IMG/VR virus record: IMGVR_UViG_3300022223_000013
Location: 1-40,118 of that record
DNA: 40,118 nt
Strand: one strand, 5' to 3'
Origin: a virus
A program made the translations under genes and the position numbers. Positions within the stretch are counted from its first letter, which is position 1, and each line of letters starts with the position of its first letter. Positions 24,093 to 32,795 of this stretch are shown here, piece by piece. Below the pieces are notes generated by a model, which saw only the letters and a program-made list of their open reading frames with translations, made no database searches and was not told where the DNA came from.

Positions 24093-26827
24093 TGAATCCC
24101 CGCCTGCATCCCACCCACTGTCACACACGCCCCGCCACTCGGCGTGTAGGACGCCAGGGGTTGACCACCTTGGTCATAGAGTTTAAAGCATATAGTCTTG
24201 CCAGCCGCAGCCGCAGCGAAGCGGAACGCACCGCGAATGGTTCGAGAATTATTATCCGCCATCTCAACGGTGGGGATGCCTAATGAATTCGTCAGAGTGA
24301 TCCCGTTGGTGTGAGTCAGGGCTCCTGTCAACGCCCCAGAACCGGCCATACCATCGTTAAAATGTGGATGAGTGTCTTCGCCCCAATACGCCACGCCATC
24401 AGCGGTAGCGGTATCCGGAACAGGGTTGATAAATTCCCCGCCGTTCACATTGTAGCGAAAACGTGGTTGGATAACGGTAGATCCGCCGCTCTCATTATTG
24501 TATTGTACGACCAACGCCGCCCCGCCCGGGGAAGCTGACATGATCGCTGCACTCTGGGCCCCCACGGTCTGCGCAATGCCATTCAGATAATGCGTGTGTT
24601 CCCACTGGTGCGCGACCTGCGTGACGGTGGGAGAAGACGTAGGCGGCTGATCGGCCTCGAATAAGTCTGCGCAACTGGCATCTGTCGTGTAGACGGAAGA
24701 CCGATCGAAAATGTGGTTACCTGATAAGGTAGAAGCAAACCCGGACGGCAGACCGAAGCGGAGAGTACTAGCAAAGGTATAGGAGCTATAACTGATGACT
24801 GATGCCCCGGCCACGGTTCCAGCTTGACCATTGATGTACAATGTCATGACATCTGTGGATGGGTTACCCTTCACGCACACGTGAGTCCATCCAGACGAGA
24901 CTGAAAACTCCGTCGCTGGGCCAGAGGTTGCGCCAGCCCCCATGCGCCACGTGTTAGCGGAATCACGAAACACAAAAAACCTCTGATCTGTCCCGATGGC
25001 TGTTCCGAAAATGTCCGCAGTATCCCCCATCGCGGTGGGATCAATATAGATCCAGGTGGCGACGACAAGATGGTTCGTCGACGGATTGTGACCGCTCAGC
25101 AGTCCCGTGTCGGCGTAGTCCGCCTCGTTCTGGTTAGTTTGGAGCCCTTTCACAAATTTACCAGTCACAAAAGACGTGCCGCTGCAGGTCGCATGGTTGG
25201 CGTTCCCTGATGAATCGTTGCAATCATCTTCCCACTCGTAAAGTGCGGTATCTCCAGTTGGTGGGGGCGTGGGTCCGCCACCATCACACGCCGAGCTATC
25301 GACTGGAAAATTGGGCGTGGTGTGGAGCGGTTGATTGAGGGTATTGCCAATGAGGGCTGAATCAGTATTCCCCGAACCTGAGCTGACTGTCCAGGTTTGC
25401 CCTGCGGCACAATTGCCGCCCGTAATCCCACCGACATCCACGCGCACAATCCCGCCGCCAATCAGCGAGGTACTGGCCGTAACAGGTGTTCCGCAACCTG
25501 TGCCGGTGCATCCTGGTGTCCACGTACCGAGGCGGATAGGGGGCTCGTTGGTGCAGATTGTCACATCGATGAAATGCCCGCCGGTCATTACAGCACTCAG
25601 TACTTTCGGCACTTCGAGTGCACCAATCTCTGGGGCAGTGTCGCAGAATGCCAGCCCGGTTGCACTCGTGCCCGCGTTGATCGCGGTACTCCCCGATGCT
25701 AGGGATAAATCGCCGGTCCCCGCGCTCGTAAATGATGGGTTGGCCGTCTGTGTATTGCTAAAGGTACCGTTCGCAAATCCCCCTGTCACAACGGCCTTAG
25801 CGAGATAGACAATGTTGTTGCGGACGAGCAACGACCCTGGCGAGAATTCACGCGCATACCGAATGCTGTTCGCGCTCCCAGAAATGTGGTTGTAAATTGT
25901 ATTGTTGTATACCTTGATCGTCTGTGTGGCGGTCTGCGCAGAGCGTGGACTAATAAGGATCCCATCACATGTTGACAGATCGCAGGAATCGCGAATTACG
26001 TTATTGTAGATCTCGTGCCCTCCACCACCAGTCGAGACGTGAATGACCTTTGATCCGGTGACGCCCTGTTGCCAGGTGTCTGTATTCGAGCGTCCAATCT
26101 GGTGGAACAAGTTGTTACGGATGATGATGTTTTGCAGTGGCGAGCTTCCCGGCCATATCCCAATGCCGTGCGTCAAGTTGTGAAAATAATTGTTCTGTAT
26201 GACTGTGCGGTTACCCGGATTATAAATATTGTTTACACCTGGCCCGTAACCGGGATTCAGAATACCATTGTAGGCAAATTCGTTGCCTTCAATCAGGTTG
26301 TCACCACCCAAGAACCCGGAGGCTGAGGAGGCAATCTGAAATGCAGTACCAGCGTTGTCATGCACGTAGTTGTTGATGAACCGAATGTGATGCGAATACC
26401 CGTTTGTATCTGTTCCGTCCATCCGCAGGCCTTGGTGGGCGTTCGTAATTTCGAGATGTCGGAACTCCATGTAACTACAGGTTTCACCACGGGAACAGTA
26501 GATACCGCGCTGCGTGGCGGTATAGTCCGCACGGATCACAGGGCGAGCCAATGCAGGATCACCGCTGATGATGGTGTAGGCACTGGCACTGCCACCCGGA
26601 GGATTCAGAATGCCCTGATTGGTGTAGGTCCCAGGTTTGATAATGAGCGTGTCGCCACCAGCGAGACACGCAACCCCAGCAGCAATCGTCAGCTTCGGCG
26701 TGGATTCAGTCTGTGCAGCACTACAGGAATTGCTGTTATTGCCAGTTGTGGCAGTGTAATAGGTTGCAGCCTGCCCAATCGCGGGGAATGCAAGCATAAT
26801 AACCAGCGAGAGAATTACTGAAACCAT
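24089..26827 (-). CDS. Exported beta-helix plus LamG-like protein (tail spike or secreted adhesin/depolymerase)
   Basis: A 912-residue protein. Residues 1-21 are a Sec signal peptide (LSLVIMLAFPAIGQAA). Residues about 25-400 form a right-handed parallel beta-helix, with a DUF1565-like start (AGGDTLIIKPGTYTNQG) and repeated N-N-x-hydrophobic-H ladders. A Cys-rich beta region follows (400-520). Residues about 530-700 form a LamG/concanavalin-like domain with YEWEDDCND, VVATWIYIDP and MTLYINGQAG signatures. The C-terminal 190 residues are beta-rich. I count 18 cysteines, an even number, consistent with disulfides outside the cytoplasm. Such domains bind or cut polysaccharide. The start overlaps the upstream stop by 13 bases. 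Confidence 0.78.
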   Translation of the reverse strand: MVSVILSLVIMLAFPAIGQAATYYTATTGNNSNSCSAAQTESTPKLTIAAGVACLAGGDTLIIKPGTYTNQGILNPPGGSASAYTIISGDPALARPVIRADYTATQRGIYCSRGETCSYMEFRHLEITNAHQGLRMDGTDTNGYSHHIRFINNYVHDNAGTAFQIASSASGFLGGDNLIEGNEFAYNGILNPGYGPGVNNIYNPGNRTVIQNNYFHNLTHGIGIWPGSSPLQNIIIRNNLFHQIGRSNTDTWQQGVTGSKVIHVSTGGGGHEIYNNVIRDSCDLSTCDGILISPRSAQTATQTIKVYNNTIYNHISGSANSIRYAREFSPGSLLVRNNIVYLAKAVVTGGFANGTFSNTQTANPSFTSAGTGDLSLASGSTAINAGTSATGLAFCDTAPEIGALEVPKVLSAVMTGGHFIDVTICTNEPPIRLGTWTPGCTGTGCGTPVTASTSLIGGGIVRVDVGGITGGNCAAGQTWTVSSGSGNTDSALIGNTLNQPLHTTPNFPVDSSACDGGGPTPPPTGDTALYEWEDDCNDSSGNANHATCSGTSFVTGKFVKGLQTNQNEADYADTGLLSGHNPSTNHLVVATWIYIDPTAMGDTADIFGTAIGTDQRFFVFRDSANTWRMGAGATSGPATEFSVSSGWTHVCVKGNPSTDVMTLYINGQAGTVAGASVISYSSYTFASTLRFGLPSGFASTLSGNHIFDRSSVYTTDASCADLFEADQPPTSSPTVTQVAHQWEHTHYLNGIAQTVGAQSAAIMSASPGGAALVVQYNNESGGSTVIQPRFRYNVNGGEFINPVPDTATADGVAYWGEDTHPHFNDGMAGSGALTGALTHTNGITLTNSLGIPTVEMADNNSRTIRGAFRFAAAAAGKTICFKLYDQGGQPLASYTPSGGACVTVGGMQAGIQ

Positions 26828-27525
26828 AACGGTTGCCCCCCCTCGTCAGACGCGGCTGGTTTCACCACGTACGTAAAGATCACCCAGTCATCAGAGGCAA
26901 TCGTCCAGCTCATCACCCCACCATCCGCACCGGCTTGATAGGAAGCCCCCCCGTTTGTCGAGGCTGTGGTGCCTTCGTGAATGACGGTTTGATTGGCTCC
27001 TACTGATGGTGCCCCAGCGTCATCAGACGAAAAGAAGTCGACAACAATATCCCCGGCTGCAACCGTCCCCGCTGTCACAGATGGGGTTGTGCTGACGCCG
27101 CTTGCTTGGTTTGTGGAACGGAACTCGGTGAGATCCGAGTCGAGACAGGTCCAGATGATGATGTCCGCTTGGGAGACTGCCCCTGACCATGTGACCACCA
27201 CATCATTAGTCCCGCTTGGTGGATTGCGCAGCCGATACAGGTTCCCGCCAAGGATGGTACTCACATATTGGAAAGTGGTATCGGCGGTCATCGCATTGCC
27301 GCCTTGCGTCACACTCGAAATCGTGACGCCAACGCCGTTGCGGAAGCCGACCCCGGCAAAGGTAATTCTGTTATTGCCAGCAGGAGTGGTATATGAGATC
27401 GTACGAGGATTGGCGGGGCTTGACTCATGGACCTCTACCGTACCTGCGTCAACACAGGTAAATGCTGCCTGCGCCTGGAGAGGAAATAGAAGGAATACTG
27501 AAAGAAGCCAAGCAATGAGAAGCAT
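26815..27525 (-). CDS. Exported beta-sandwich protein
   Basis: A 236-residue protein starting with a signal peptide (WLLSVFLLFPLQAQAA, cleavage after AQA). The mature part is all-beta with Thr/Ser/Gly-rich strands and two cysteines at about 24 and 127. It has no named domain that I recognise; the pattern fits an Ig-like or jelly-roll fold. Its ATG overlaps the TAA of the upstream gene (TAATG) and its stop lies within the start of the beta-helix gene, so the cassette is translationally coupled. Confidence 0.72.
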   Translation of the reverse strand: MLLIAWLLSVFLLFPLQAQAAFTCVDAGTVEVHESSPANPRTISYTTPAGNNRITFAGVGFRNGVGVTISSVTQGGNAMTADTTFQYVSTILGGNLYRLRNPPSGTNDVVVTWSGAVSQADIIIWTCLDSDLTEFRSTNQASGVSTTPSVTAGTVAAGDIVVDFFSSDDAGAPSVGANQTVIHEGTTASTNGGASYQAGADGGVMSWTIASDDWVIFTYVVKPAASDEGGQPLWFQ

Positions 27526-28004
27526 TATTCCATCTCCGCGATGCAGCCTGCCGTGTAGTTCGCGTTGACCCAGTTGCGTAGGGTGGTGAGTTCAGAAAGC
27601 ACGGTGGAATTGGTCAGTCCGTGGCCGTCAAATTGGCGCAAAAGCCGATAGCGTACTTGCCATAAGCTGCATCCCGCTGCCGTAACGGTTGGTTTAGACA
27701 ATGGCGTAATCTTTTGCCCCGCTTGGACAGCCGCAGCGGTTCCTGCTGTGTGCTGGATGTCTAACTCATTCATGACCCCGCCTGCCCAGATGCGCAGCTC
27801 TGCATAGGCGTCCGCAGCGGTACCGCGAGAGACCACGGTATAGGTGCGCGTGACTACCGACTCCCCGGCATTGCCACGGAATTGCACCTGAACCTCACGG
27901 GCTCCGCTGTCGTTGGTGCGGTTCGAGGCAATGGTTGCGTCGGTATAGGCTGCCTGCGCTGCCGTTGGCATCAGCAGTAGAATGAGCAATAGCATGTAAT
28001 GCAT
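27525..28004 (-). CDS. Exported small protein
   Basis: A 159-residue protein with a signal peptide (MLLLILLLMPTAAQAA), then a beta-rich first half and a helical C-terminal half, with two cysteines (about 112 and 155). The start at 28004 is chosen because TAAGGAG, which includes the upstream stop codon, lies 6 bases before it; ATG 28010 would be too close. The C-terminal LTTLRNWVNANYTAGC segment resembles ends of phage proteins that count host residues, but I recognise no family. Confidence 0.7.
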   Translation of the reverse strand: MHYMLLLILLLMPTAAQAAYTDATIASNRTNDSGAREVQVQFRGNAGESVVTRTYTVVSRGTAADAYAELRIWAGGVMNELDIQHTAGTAAAVQAGQKITPLSKPTVTAAGCSLWQVRYRLLRQFDGHGLTNSTVLSELTTLRNWVNANYTAGCIAEME

Positions 28005-28014
28005 GGGCATCTCC

Positions 28015-29076
28015 TTAGTGGCTGAGCGATGATTCGCTGTACAGCAAATCGGTACCAATAAAATGTAGTGTCGCTGCCGCTGTCGTTGGGTCATCGGTGG
28101 CGTCCACATCGATATAGCCAAAGAGCCAATCCCCCGCCGCGCAGGTGCCGTTCGGGGTCACAGCCGCACTGAGCGTCGCTTCGATAGCTCCACTCCCAGC
28201 TAGCACAGCATCATCAACTTCCACCTCGGTTCCATAGGTGCCGTTAAAAGCAGTACCAGGGGCGCGACACGCTGCCGCGACTTCAAGCGCAACGGAGCCA
28301 GTATCATCCGCCGTTTGTGAATAATAGGGCCTGATGTAGATCACCCCGGCATCCCAGTTAGAGCGCATGGGGATGGCAAACCGGAGGCGGGAGGAATTGT
28401 TTTCCGTGCAGATGAAGGTGGGCACCACCACGTTGGAGATCGTGACCACGGTTGGTCGCGCTGGGCAGTTTGTGCCGTCACCTTCAAGGGCGCGGGCACT
28501 AAGATAAACAGATTTCAGTGGTTTGAGCGCGCCAACGGCGTAGCGTTCCTTGGGGGTGGCGGCGTTCGGCTCAAAATTGATCATAGCCACGTCCGAGGCA
28601 TCCGTGATCTGAAACTTCTTCCCGGCGATGACCTTGATGACCTTGTGGCAGTTGTGCAGGGTACCGCTAATTTTGCAGGTGGCAATCGTAATGCCGCTGG
28701 TTGAATCGTAAAACGTCACAGCGTAACTGTCAGCAGCGGCACTGCCAGTAGTAAATGCTGTAGACTCGTTGATTGCATCGCCATCAATTCGGTCTACGGC
28801 AAGTACTGAGGAGAGTCCCGGTGTTGTGGATAACAACAGGACAAAATTGTCTGTCGTGTCGCAGAAGTAAAACGCGCCGTCATCGGTGTCAAGAAAAAGA
28901 CCATTTGCCGAGAGATCCCCAGGCGTACACGTTGAGGGGAGTTCGTCTCCTGTTCCTATCGTTGTGACCCCACCACTACCACTACTGCCACCCTGGATCA
29001 ATTGGGCATAGCTCGGTGAGACGCCGGTGAGAAAGGCTAGGATTATCGCGCTAGAGAGGATCTTCTTCATGGGCAT
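28015..29076 (-). CDS. Exported protein with four cysteine pairs
   Basis: A protein of about 353 residues with a signal peptide (MKKILSSAIILAFLTGVSPS, cleavage near SYA-Q). The mature part starts with a Gly/Ser-rich linker and then a short module with the 'DLSANGLFLDTDDGAFYFC' pattern that reads like a tail-fibre/peptidase-type repeat. All eight cysteines fall in four close pairs along the chain, suggesting local disulfides. The start is uncertain: GTG 29082, ATG 29076 and ATG 29070 are all in frame after the upstream stop, and ATG 29076 is used here. No known domain is recognised with confidence. Confidence 0.7.
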   Translation of the reverse strand: MPMKKILSSAIILAFLTGVSPSYAQLIQGGSSGSGGVTTIGTGDELPSTCTPGDLSANGLFLDTDDGAFYFCDTTDNFVLLLSTTPGLSSVLAVDRIDGDAINESTAFTTGSAAADSYAVTFYDSTSGITIATCKISGTLHNCHKVIKVIAGKKFQITDASDVAMINFEPNAATPKERYAVGALKPLKSVYLSARALEGDGTNCPARPTVVTISNVVVPTFICTENNSSRLRFAIPMRSNWDAGVIYIRPYYSQTADDTGSVALEVAAACRAPGTAFNGTYGTEVEVDDAVLAGSGAIEATLSAAVTPNGTCAAGDWLFGYIDVDATDDPTTAAATLHFIGTDLLYSESSLSH

Positions 29077-29078
29077 AC

Positions 29079-29312
29079 TCACTCTTGGTTAGGGTGGACC
29101 AGGCTAGGCATCCCGTAGAGACGGCATGCCTGATAACTCGTACAGTCCCAGACCTCGAGACTGCCTTCTCCTGCCGTCAGAAGCGAGCCTCCCAGGATCA
29201 TCGACGTTTGGCGGAAGACCTCTCCCGCGCTTGGTACCGGAACAATGACAACCGTAGACTCGCCGATAAGCCCTGCTAGCCAGTTGTGGACACGTGCAAA
29301 GAATGCGTTCAT
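29079..29312 (-). CDS. Small hypothetical protein, structural region
   Basis: A 77-residue protein with an amphipathic N-terminal helix, a hydrophobic Val/Ile-rich stretch at about 20-28 and a C-terminal half with two cysteines close together (WDCTSYQACRL). Its stop overlaps or abuts the possible starts of the exported 353-residue protein. No family is recognised; composition suggests a small virion or connector component. Confidence 0.6.
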   Translation of the reverse strand: MNAFFARVHNWLAGLIGESTVVIVPVPSAGEVFRQTSMILGGSLLTAGEGSLEVWDCTSYQACRLYGMPSLVHPNQE

Positions 29313-29316
29313 GTAC

Positions 29317-30180
29317 TTACCCTGAATACCGCCACTTCATATCGCACCGGTTCTGCACGTTCGCCGTACTGATCGCCGCGCAGACCGCATCGCACGCCGC
29401 AGGAAGATGGATTTCCGCTCCGCCGATATTCGTGAGGGTTTGGTTCGTCAACACATTGGCTTGCGTCATCACGATATTCCCGAGCATGGCTTGCGTGATT
29501 TGCCCTCGCGTGGTGTCTGGCGCCGTGGTGGATTTCACGACGAGCAGATATTCCCCTGGTGCGCTGTAGCCAAGCGCCTGTTTATCGCTTCGGCCATGCC
29601 GGTTGATGATGGCCGAGGAAGAGGTCACGCGATGCCAGTCCGGAGGCGCGTCGAACCAGATCAACTGTTCTCCGGTTTTCCCAGTCCCAAAGGAAGGCGC
29701 CACATGCAGGTTCGTAAGGGCCGTGAAGTTGTTCGAGAATCCGGTTCCTGCCGAAACCACCGAATAATAGACGGCCCAGACGGTGCTGGCATCGCTAATC
29801 TGTGAGACATTGAGGGAGACGATATTAAACGGCGCATCACAGCCGATCGCAAACCCGTCGTTATTCGTGCCGACCGTATCGAGATTCACGTCTCCAGCCG
29901 CCGTAGATTGCGCATCGGTCGTATCATCGATCAAAGCACTCCCGGCTGCGTATTCCGATTCGTCCCAGAAGTAGAACCGCCACAAGCTCGGTTGAATCCG
30001 CCCCCCGACACCAGCTGTCACGGTGGATCCGGATCGGTTATGGACGCTGAATTCGCCAATCACAAAATGCGTACCATAACTGTTGCTTGGTCGGACCCCC
30101 ATCGTAATGAGGTCGGAATTCGAGTAGAGAAACTTTGAGGGCCAGGACTTACTGGCCGATTCATAGCGATAGCCGTGCAT
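29317..30180 (-). CDS. Hypothetical beta-rich virion protein
   Basis: A 287-residue protein with many short beta strands, aromatic residues and several cysteines, and no signal peptide. AAAGGAG lies 7 bases upstream of the ATG. Location between the head genes and the exported cassette suggests a capsid-associated or tail-fibre-type protein. No domain is recognised. Confidence 0.7.
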   Translation of the reverse strand: MHGYRYESASKSWPSKFLYSNSDLITMGVRPSNSYGTHFVIGEFSVHNRSGSTVTAGVGGRIQPSLWRFYFWDESEYAAGSALIDDTTDAQSTAAGDVNLDTVGTNNDGFAIGCDAPFNIVSLNVSQISDASTVWAVYYSVVSAGTGFSNNFTALTNLHVAPSFGTGKTGEQLIWFDAPPDWHRVTSSSAIINRHGRSDKQALGYSAPGEYLLVVKSTTAPDTTRGQITQAMLGNIVMTQANVLTNQTLTNIGGAEIHLPAACDAVCAAISTANVQNRCDMKWRYSG

Positions 30181-30201
30181 GATGGGCTCCTTTGTCTAGA
30201 C

Positions 30202-30987
30202 TTACCGACGTCGAGACGTGCGCCTGCCGCCTGCCCCGACGAGTTCTCTTGATCGTTCTTCCTTCAACTCTTCTTCCGCATCTTTCCCTTGATAGATCGC
30301 AGGTTCATGCGCATCGATCTCCGACGCTGGTTCCGGCATGGACAACAACTTTTCAAAGGCCGGTCCTGGGTTCCAGTGCTTCGTGGGATTGCCTTTCGCG
30401 TCTCTGGCGACTTGATGCTCGATAATCTCCCCCGCCGCATTCCGAACGATCACATAAGGGGTGTAGTACCCGGACGCATGGTTATTCGGATCGACCCACT
30501 GGGCTTCAGGAGGCAACACAAACGGCTGATGCTGGGGCATCCCACCAGGAGTCGCAAACGTCTGATCCTGCCCGAACCCGTCCCCGTGATGGTTCGTCTG
30601 GCCGTGCTGGGTGACCGAATCGGCAATCGGTCCCATGGTTTGGGTAATCGCCAAGAGAATCCGATTGACCGCCTCTTCCGGCATATTGGCAATGGCATGG
30701 CTCAACTGGTCTCGCGTACTGTGGCCGGCCAAGACCGGCGCTGGGCCTTCAACCACCGCTTTCACCGAGACGTGCTTGGTCTTCTCGACCCATCGCGTGA
30801 TATCGGCAAGGGCTGAAGAATCAGACACCCCACCGACTTGATCAAGGCTCGTCACCACCGTGGCGTCCTTGCCTCGGCCAATCTGCCATTGGCCGCTGGG
30901 TAGCTCGTAGAGTTCTGCCATTCCCCCACCAGAGAACGACATCGGAATCATGCGCTTGACTAAAAACCCATCGCCTAGACGTTGCAT
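30202..30987 (-). CDS. Hypothetical virion-region protein
   Basis: A 261-residue protein. The first 55 residues hold a small beta unit (ELPSGQWQIGRG), the middle is helical, a His/Gly/Gln/Pro-rich linker follows at about 140-165, and the C-terminus is very charged and ends RRTSRRR. The ATG at 30987 is chosen because AAAGGA lies about 6 bases upstream; longer readings run into the hairpin and the upstream gene. The basic tail could contact packaged DNA or capsid. No family is recognised. Confidence 0.68.
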   Translation of the reverse strand: MQRLGDGFLVKRMIPMSFSGGGMAELYELPSGQWQIGRGKDATVVTSLDQVGGVSDSSALADITRWVEKTKHVSVKAVVEGPAPVLAGHSTRDQLSHAIANMPEEAVNRILLAITQTMGPIADSVTQHGQTNHHGDGFGQDQTFATPGGMPQHQPFVLPPEAQWVDPNNHASGYYTPYVIVRNAAGEIIEHQVARDAKGNPTKHWNPGPAFEKLLSMPEPASEIDAHEPAIYQGKDAEEELKEERSRELVGAGGRRTSRRR

Positions 30988-31008
30988 AACGGTCCTTTCT
31001 AGTTGGAT

Positions 31009-31036
31009 GGGAGAGGCCACAAGGCCGACCCCTCCC
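31009..31036 (-). other. Intergenic hairpin after the beta-helix gene
   Basis: On the minus strand GGGAGGGGTCGGCC pairs with GGCCTCTCCC around a TTGT loop, with a small bulge on the left arm. It lies between the stop of the beta-helix protein and the ribosome site of the 261-residue gene. No T-run follows, so mRNA stabilisation or processing is more likely than termination. Confidence 0.55.
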
Positions 31037-31046
31037 ATCGCGGTGA

Positions 31047-32003
31047 TTAGGTAACGACGGTCACGAGCGTGCTGCCCGTCCCGCCTCCGACTGTCGCGGT
31101 ATAGTTGTTCACGAGCTCTGCATGGGATGTGGTTCCAAATCCGTCCACCAACAAGGTGACTAGAACGCCTTTCCGACAATCCCGGAAGACGGCTCCAGCG
31201 ATGACCGTGGTACCTGAACCAGTGAAACAGGCCGTCATAGCCGTCCCACCACAGGTCGCCAGGTCGTTCTCAACGACAATCCCATCGATATCGATGAGGT
31301 TGACCGCCGAGGCCCACGTACCGGTATCGACGTGGTAGTGGTTGTTCTCGAGCTTTCCGTTCATGTTGTTCCCGGTCAGCTCGAGCACAGGGCCTTGGGC
31401 ACCGTCCGACCACGCGACATTCCCCTTGAAGAGAAGATTGTCGATGGCTGCGGATCCGGTAAAGCCTTCGGTCGCAATGTTGACGACCGGAGTGACCATA
31501 TCGAAATAACAGTTTTCGACCGTCAACCCATCCGCCGCGCCGGTAAAGGTCGCAAAGCTCAAGGCGGTAATCGGCACACAGGTCAACCCCTGGAACGACA
31601 CATCGGCCCCGGTAATCGCAAAGGCCGCAGACCCTGCAATGCCCTTCACGATGGAGGTCGGCTTGCGCACCTTCCGGCCTGCCCAGGCATCCGCCCCCCA
31701 GAACGAGAGGTTGGATTTCGCTACGGCGAGATTGGCCGTCAGGGTATGGGTCCCTGGCAAGAGCACGATCGCATCCCCACGCCCATCGACCACATCCGCA
31801 TAGGCGAGATTGATCGTGTCATAGACGAACTGGTTGTTCTCTCGCGCCCACGATCTGGCCTCTGCTACGGTAAACCCTGCAACGTAGGCCGTATTGGGCG
31901 CTACATAGAGCGGCTTACCGGGGATTTGGTTTTCAACTCCGTTCCACTTCGCGTTCCTGGAACGCCTGTAGAGATAGGCGTCTCGAATATACATGCCACT
32001 CAT
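31047..32003 (-). CDS. Parallel beta-helix protein next to the capsid genes (candidate head decoration/fibre)
   Basis: A 318-residue protein. Residues 1-75 form an N-terminal module with a helix and short strands (YVAPNTAYVAGFTVAEARSW). From about 75 onwards the sequence is a right-handed beta-helix of 20-25-residue coils (LTVENCYFDM, NLLFKGNVAW, GKLENNHYHV, GIVVENDLAT). AAGGAG lies 5 bases before the ATG. It has no signal peptide, unlike the cassette downstream, so it likely assembles in the cytoplasm. Its place two genes after the major capsid protein suggests a head fibre or decoration protein. A tail-spike role is possible but less expected there. Confidence 0.72.
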   Translation of the reverse strand: MSGMYIRDAYLYRRSRNAKWNGVENQIPGKPLYVAPNTAYVAGFTVAEARSWARENNQFVYDTINLAYADVVDGRGDAIVLLPGTHTLTANLAVAKSNLSFWGADAWAGRKVRKPTSIVKGIAGSAAFAITGADVSFQGLTCVPITALSFATFTGAADGLTVENCYFDMVTPVVNIATEGFTGSAAIDNLLFKGNVAWSDGAQGPVLELTGNNMNGKLENNHYHVDTGTWASAVNLIDIDGIVVENDLATCGGTAMTACFTGSGTTVIAGAVFRDCRKGVLVTLLVDGFGTTSHAELVNNYTATVGGGTGSTLVTVVT

Positions 32004-32024
32004 AACGACTCCTTCCCATGAATC

Positions 32025-32047
32025 AGGAGGCGGATAAGCCGCCCCCT
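32025..32047 (-). other. Strong intergenic hairpin
   Basis: AGGGGGCGG-CTTAT-CCGCCTCCT on the minus strand forms a 9-bp stem (one G-T pair) with a 5-base loop, between the stop of the 222-residue virion gene and the start of the beta-helix gene. There is no T-run. Placement after highly expressed head genes suggests protection from 3' decay. Confidence 0.65.
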
Positions 32048-32067
32048 GTCATGCCAAGGTTACAAGG

Positions 32068-32736
32068 TTAGGTTCCCGCGTAGTACAGATCGACGGTCCG
32101 TGCCGCTGTGAACTCTTCCGGCTTCGGGGAGCCCAGCACAAAGGCCAGGGCCGAGGAGCCAGCGGTACACGCGGTTGCGACATCGACATCGATCGAGTTG
32201 CCTGGTCGGCAAAGCACTGGGCCTGTATCGGCCAAGCTCTTGTAGACCACGGCCCCAATCGCCTGTGCGGTCGTGGCGTTCGGTGCCGTCACCGTGCCAT
32301 TCGTTCCGTCCAGGTTGGCAGAAATGATCGTCCCGAGCCCATTGATCGCCGGGTACAGATCGAAATCGATCTTGGCCGGTGTTGTGGTTCCCGCGATGCC
32401 AAAGGCAAACCCAATGGTATCGACTAGGAACCAATCGAAGATGTTGAACTGGCCTTCTGAACCGGTCCCGCTAAAGTCCATGACTCCAGCAATGTCCGGA
32501 TTGAGCCAGCGCCGGCTTTCATAGCCGTAGAGTCCGCCCTTCAAGACGGGGAGCGGCTTCGTCAACAGGCCTCGCCCGACTGCCTCCGCCATGGACGGCG
32601 CCCACTGGACCCGATTGATCACCCGATGGATGTCACAGGCCAGGGGAATGTCTGCTTCATGCTGCACCAACTTGGTGAGCGGAGCCGCTGCCCAATGCAG
32701 GAAGCTCCATAACTTGTTGAAATTATAGCGAATCAT
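32068..32736 (-). CDS. Putative head/decoration protein downstream of the capsid gene
   Basis: A 222-residue protein, helical in the first 60 residues and beta-rich after. It contains four cysteines including a C-terminal LCRPGNSIDVDVATACTAG segment. GGAGGG lies 6 bases before the ATG at 32736; longer readings would start inside the capsid gene. Position directly after the major capsid gene suggests a minor capsid or decoration protein. No family match is recognised. Confidence 0.68.
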   Translation of the reverse strand: MIRYNFNKLWSFLHWAAAPLTKLVQHEADIPLACDIHRVINRVQWAPSMAEAVGRGLLTKPLPVLKGGLYGYESRRWLNPDIAGVMDFSGTGSEGQFNIFDWFLVDTIGFAFGIAGTTTPAKIDFDLYPAINGLGTIISANLDGTNGTVTAPNATTAQAIGAVVYKSLADTGPVLCRPGNSIDVDVATACTAGSSALAFVLGSPKPEEFTAARTVDLYYAGT

Positions 32737-32795
32737 GATCGACCCTCCGTGAAAGATGAAATGACCATTCCTCCGTGTCTTCAGTCGCCTACCGA

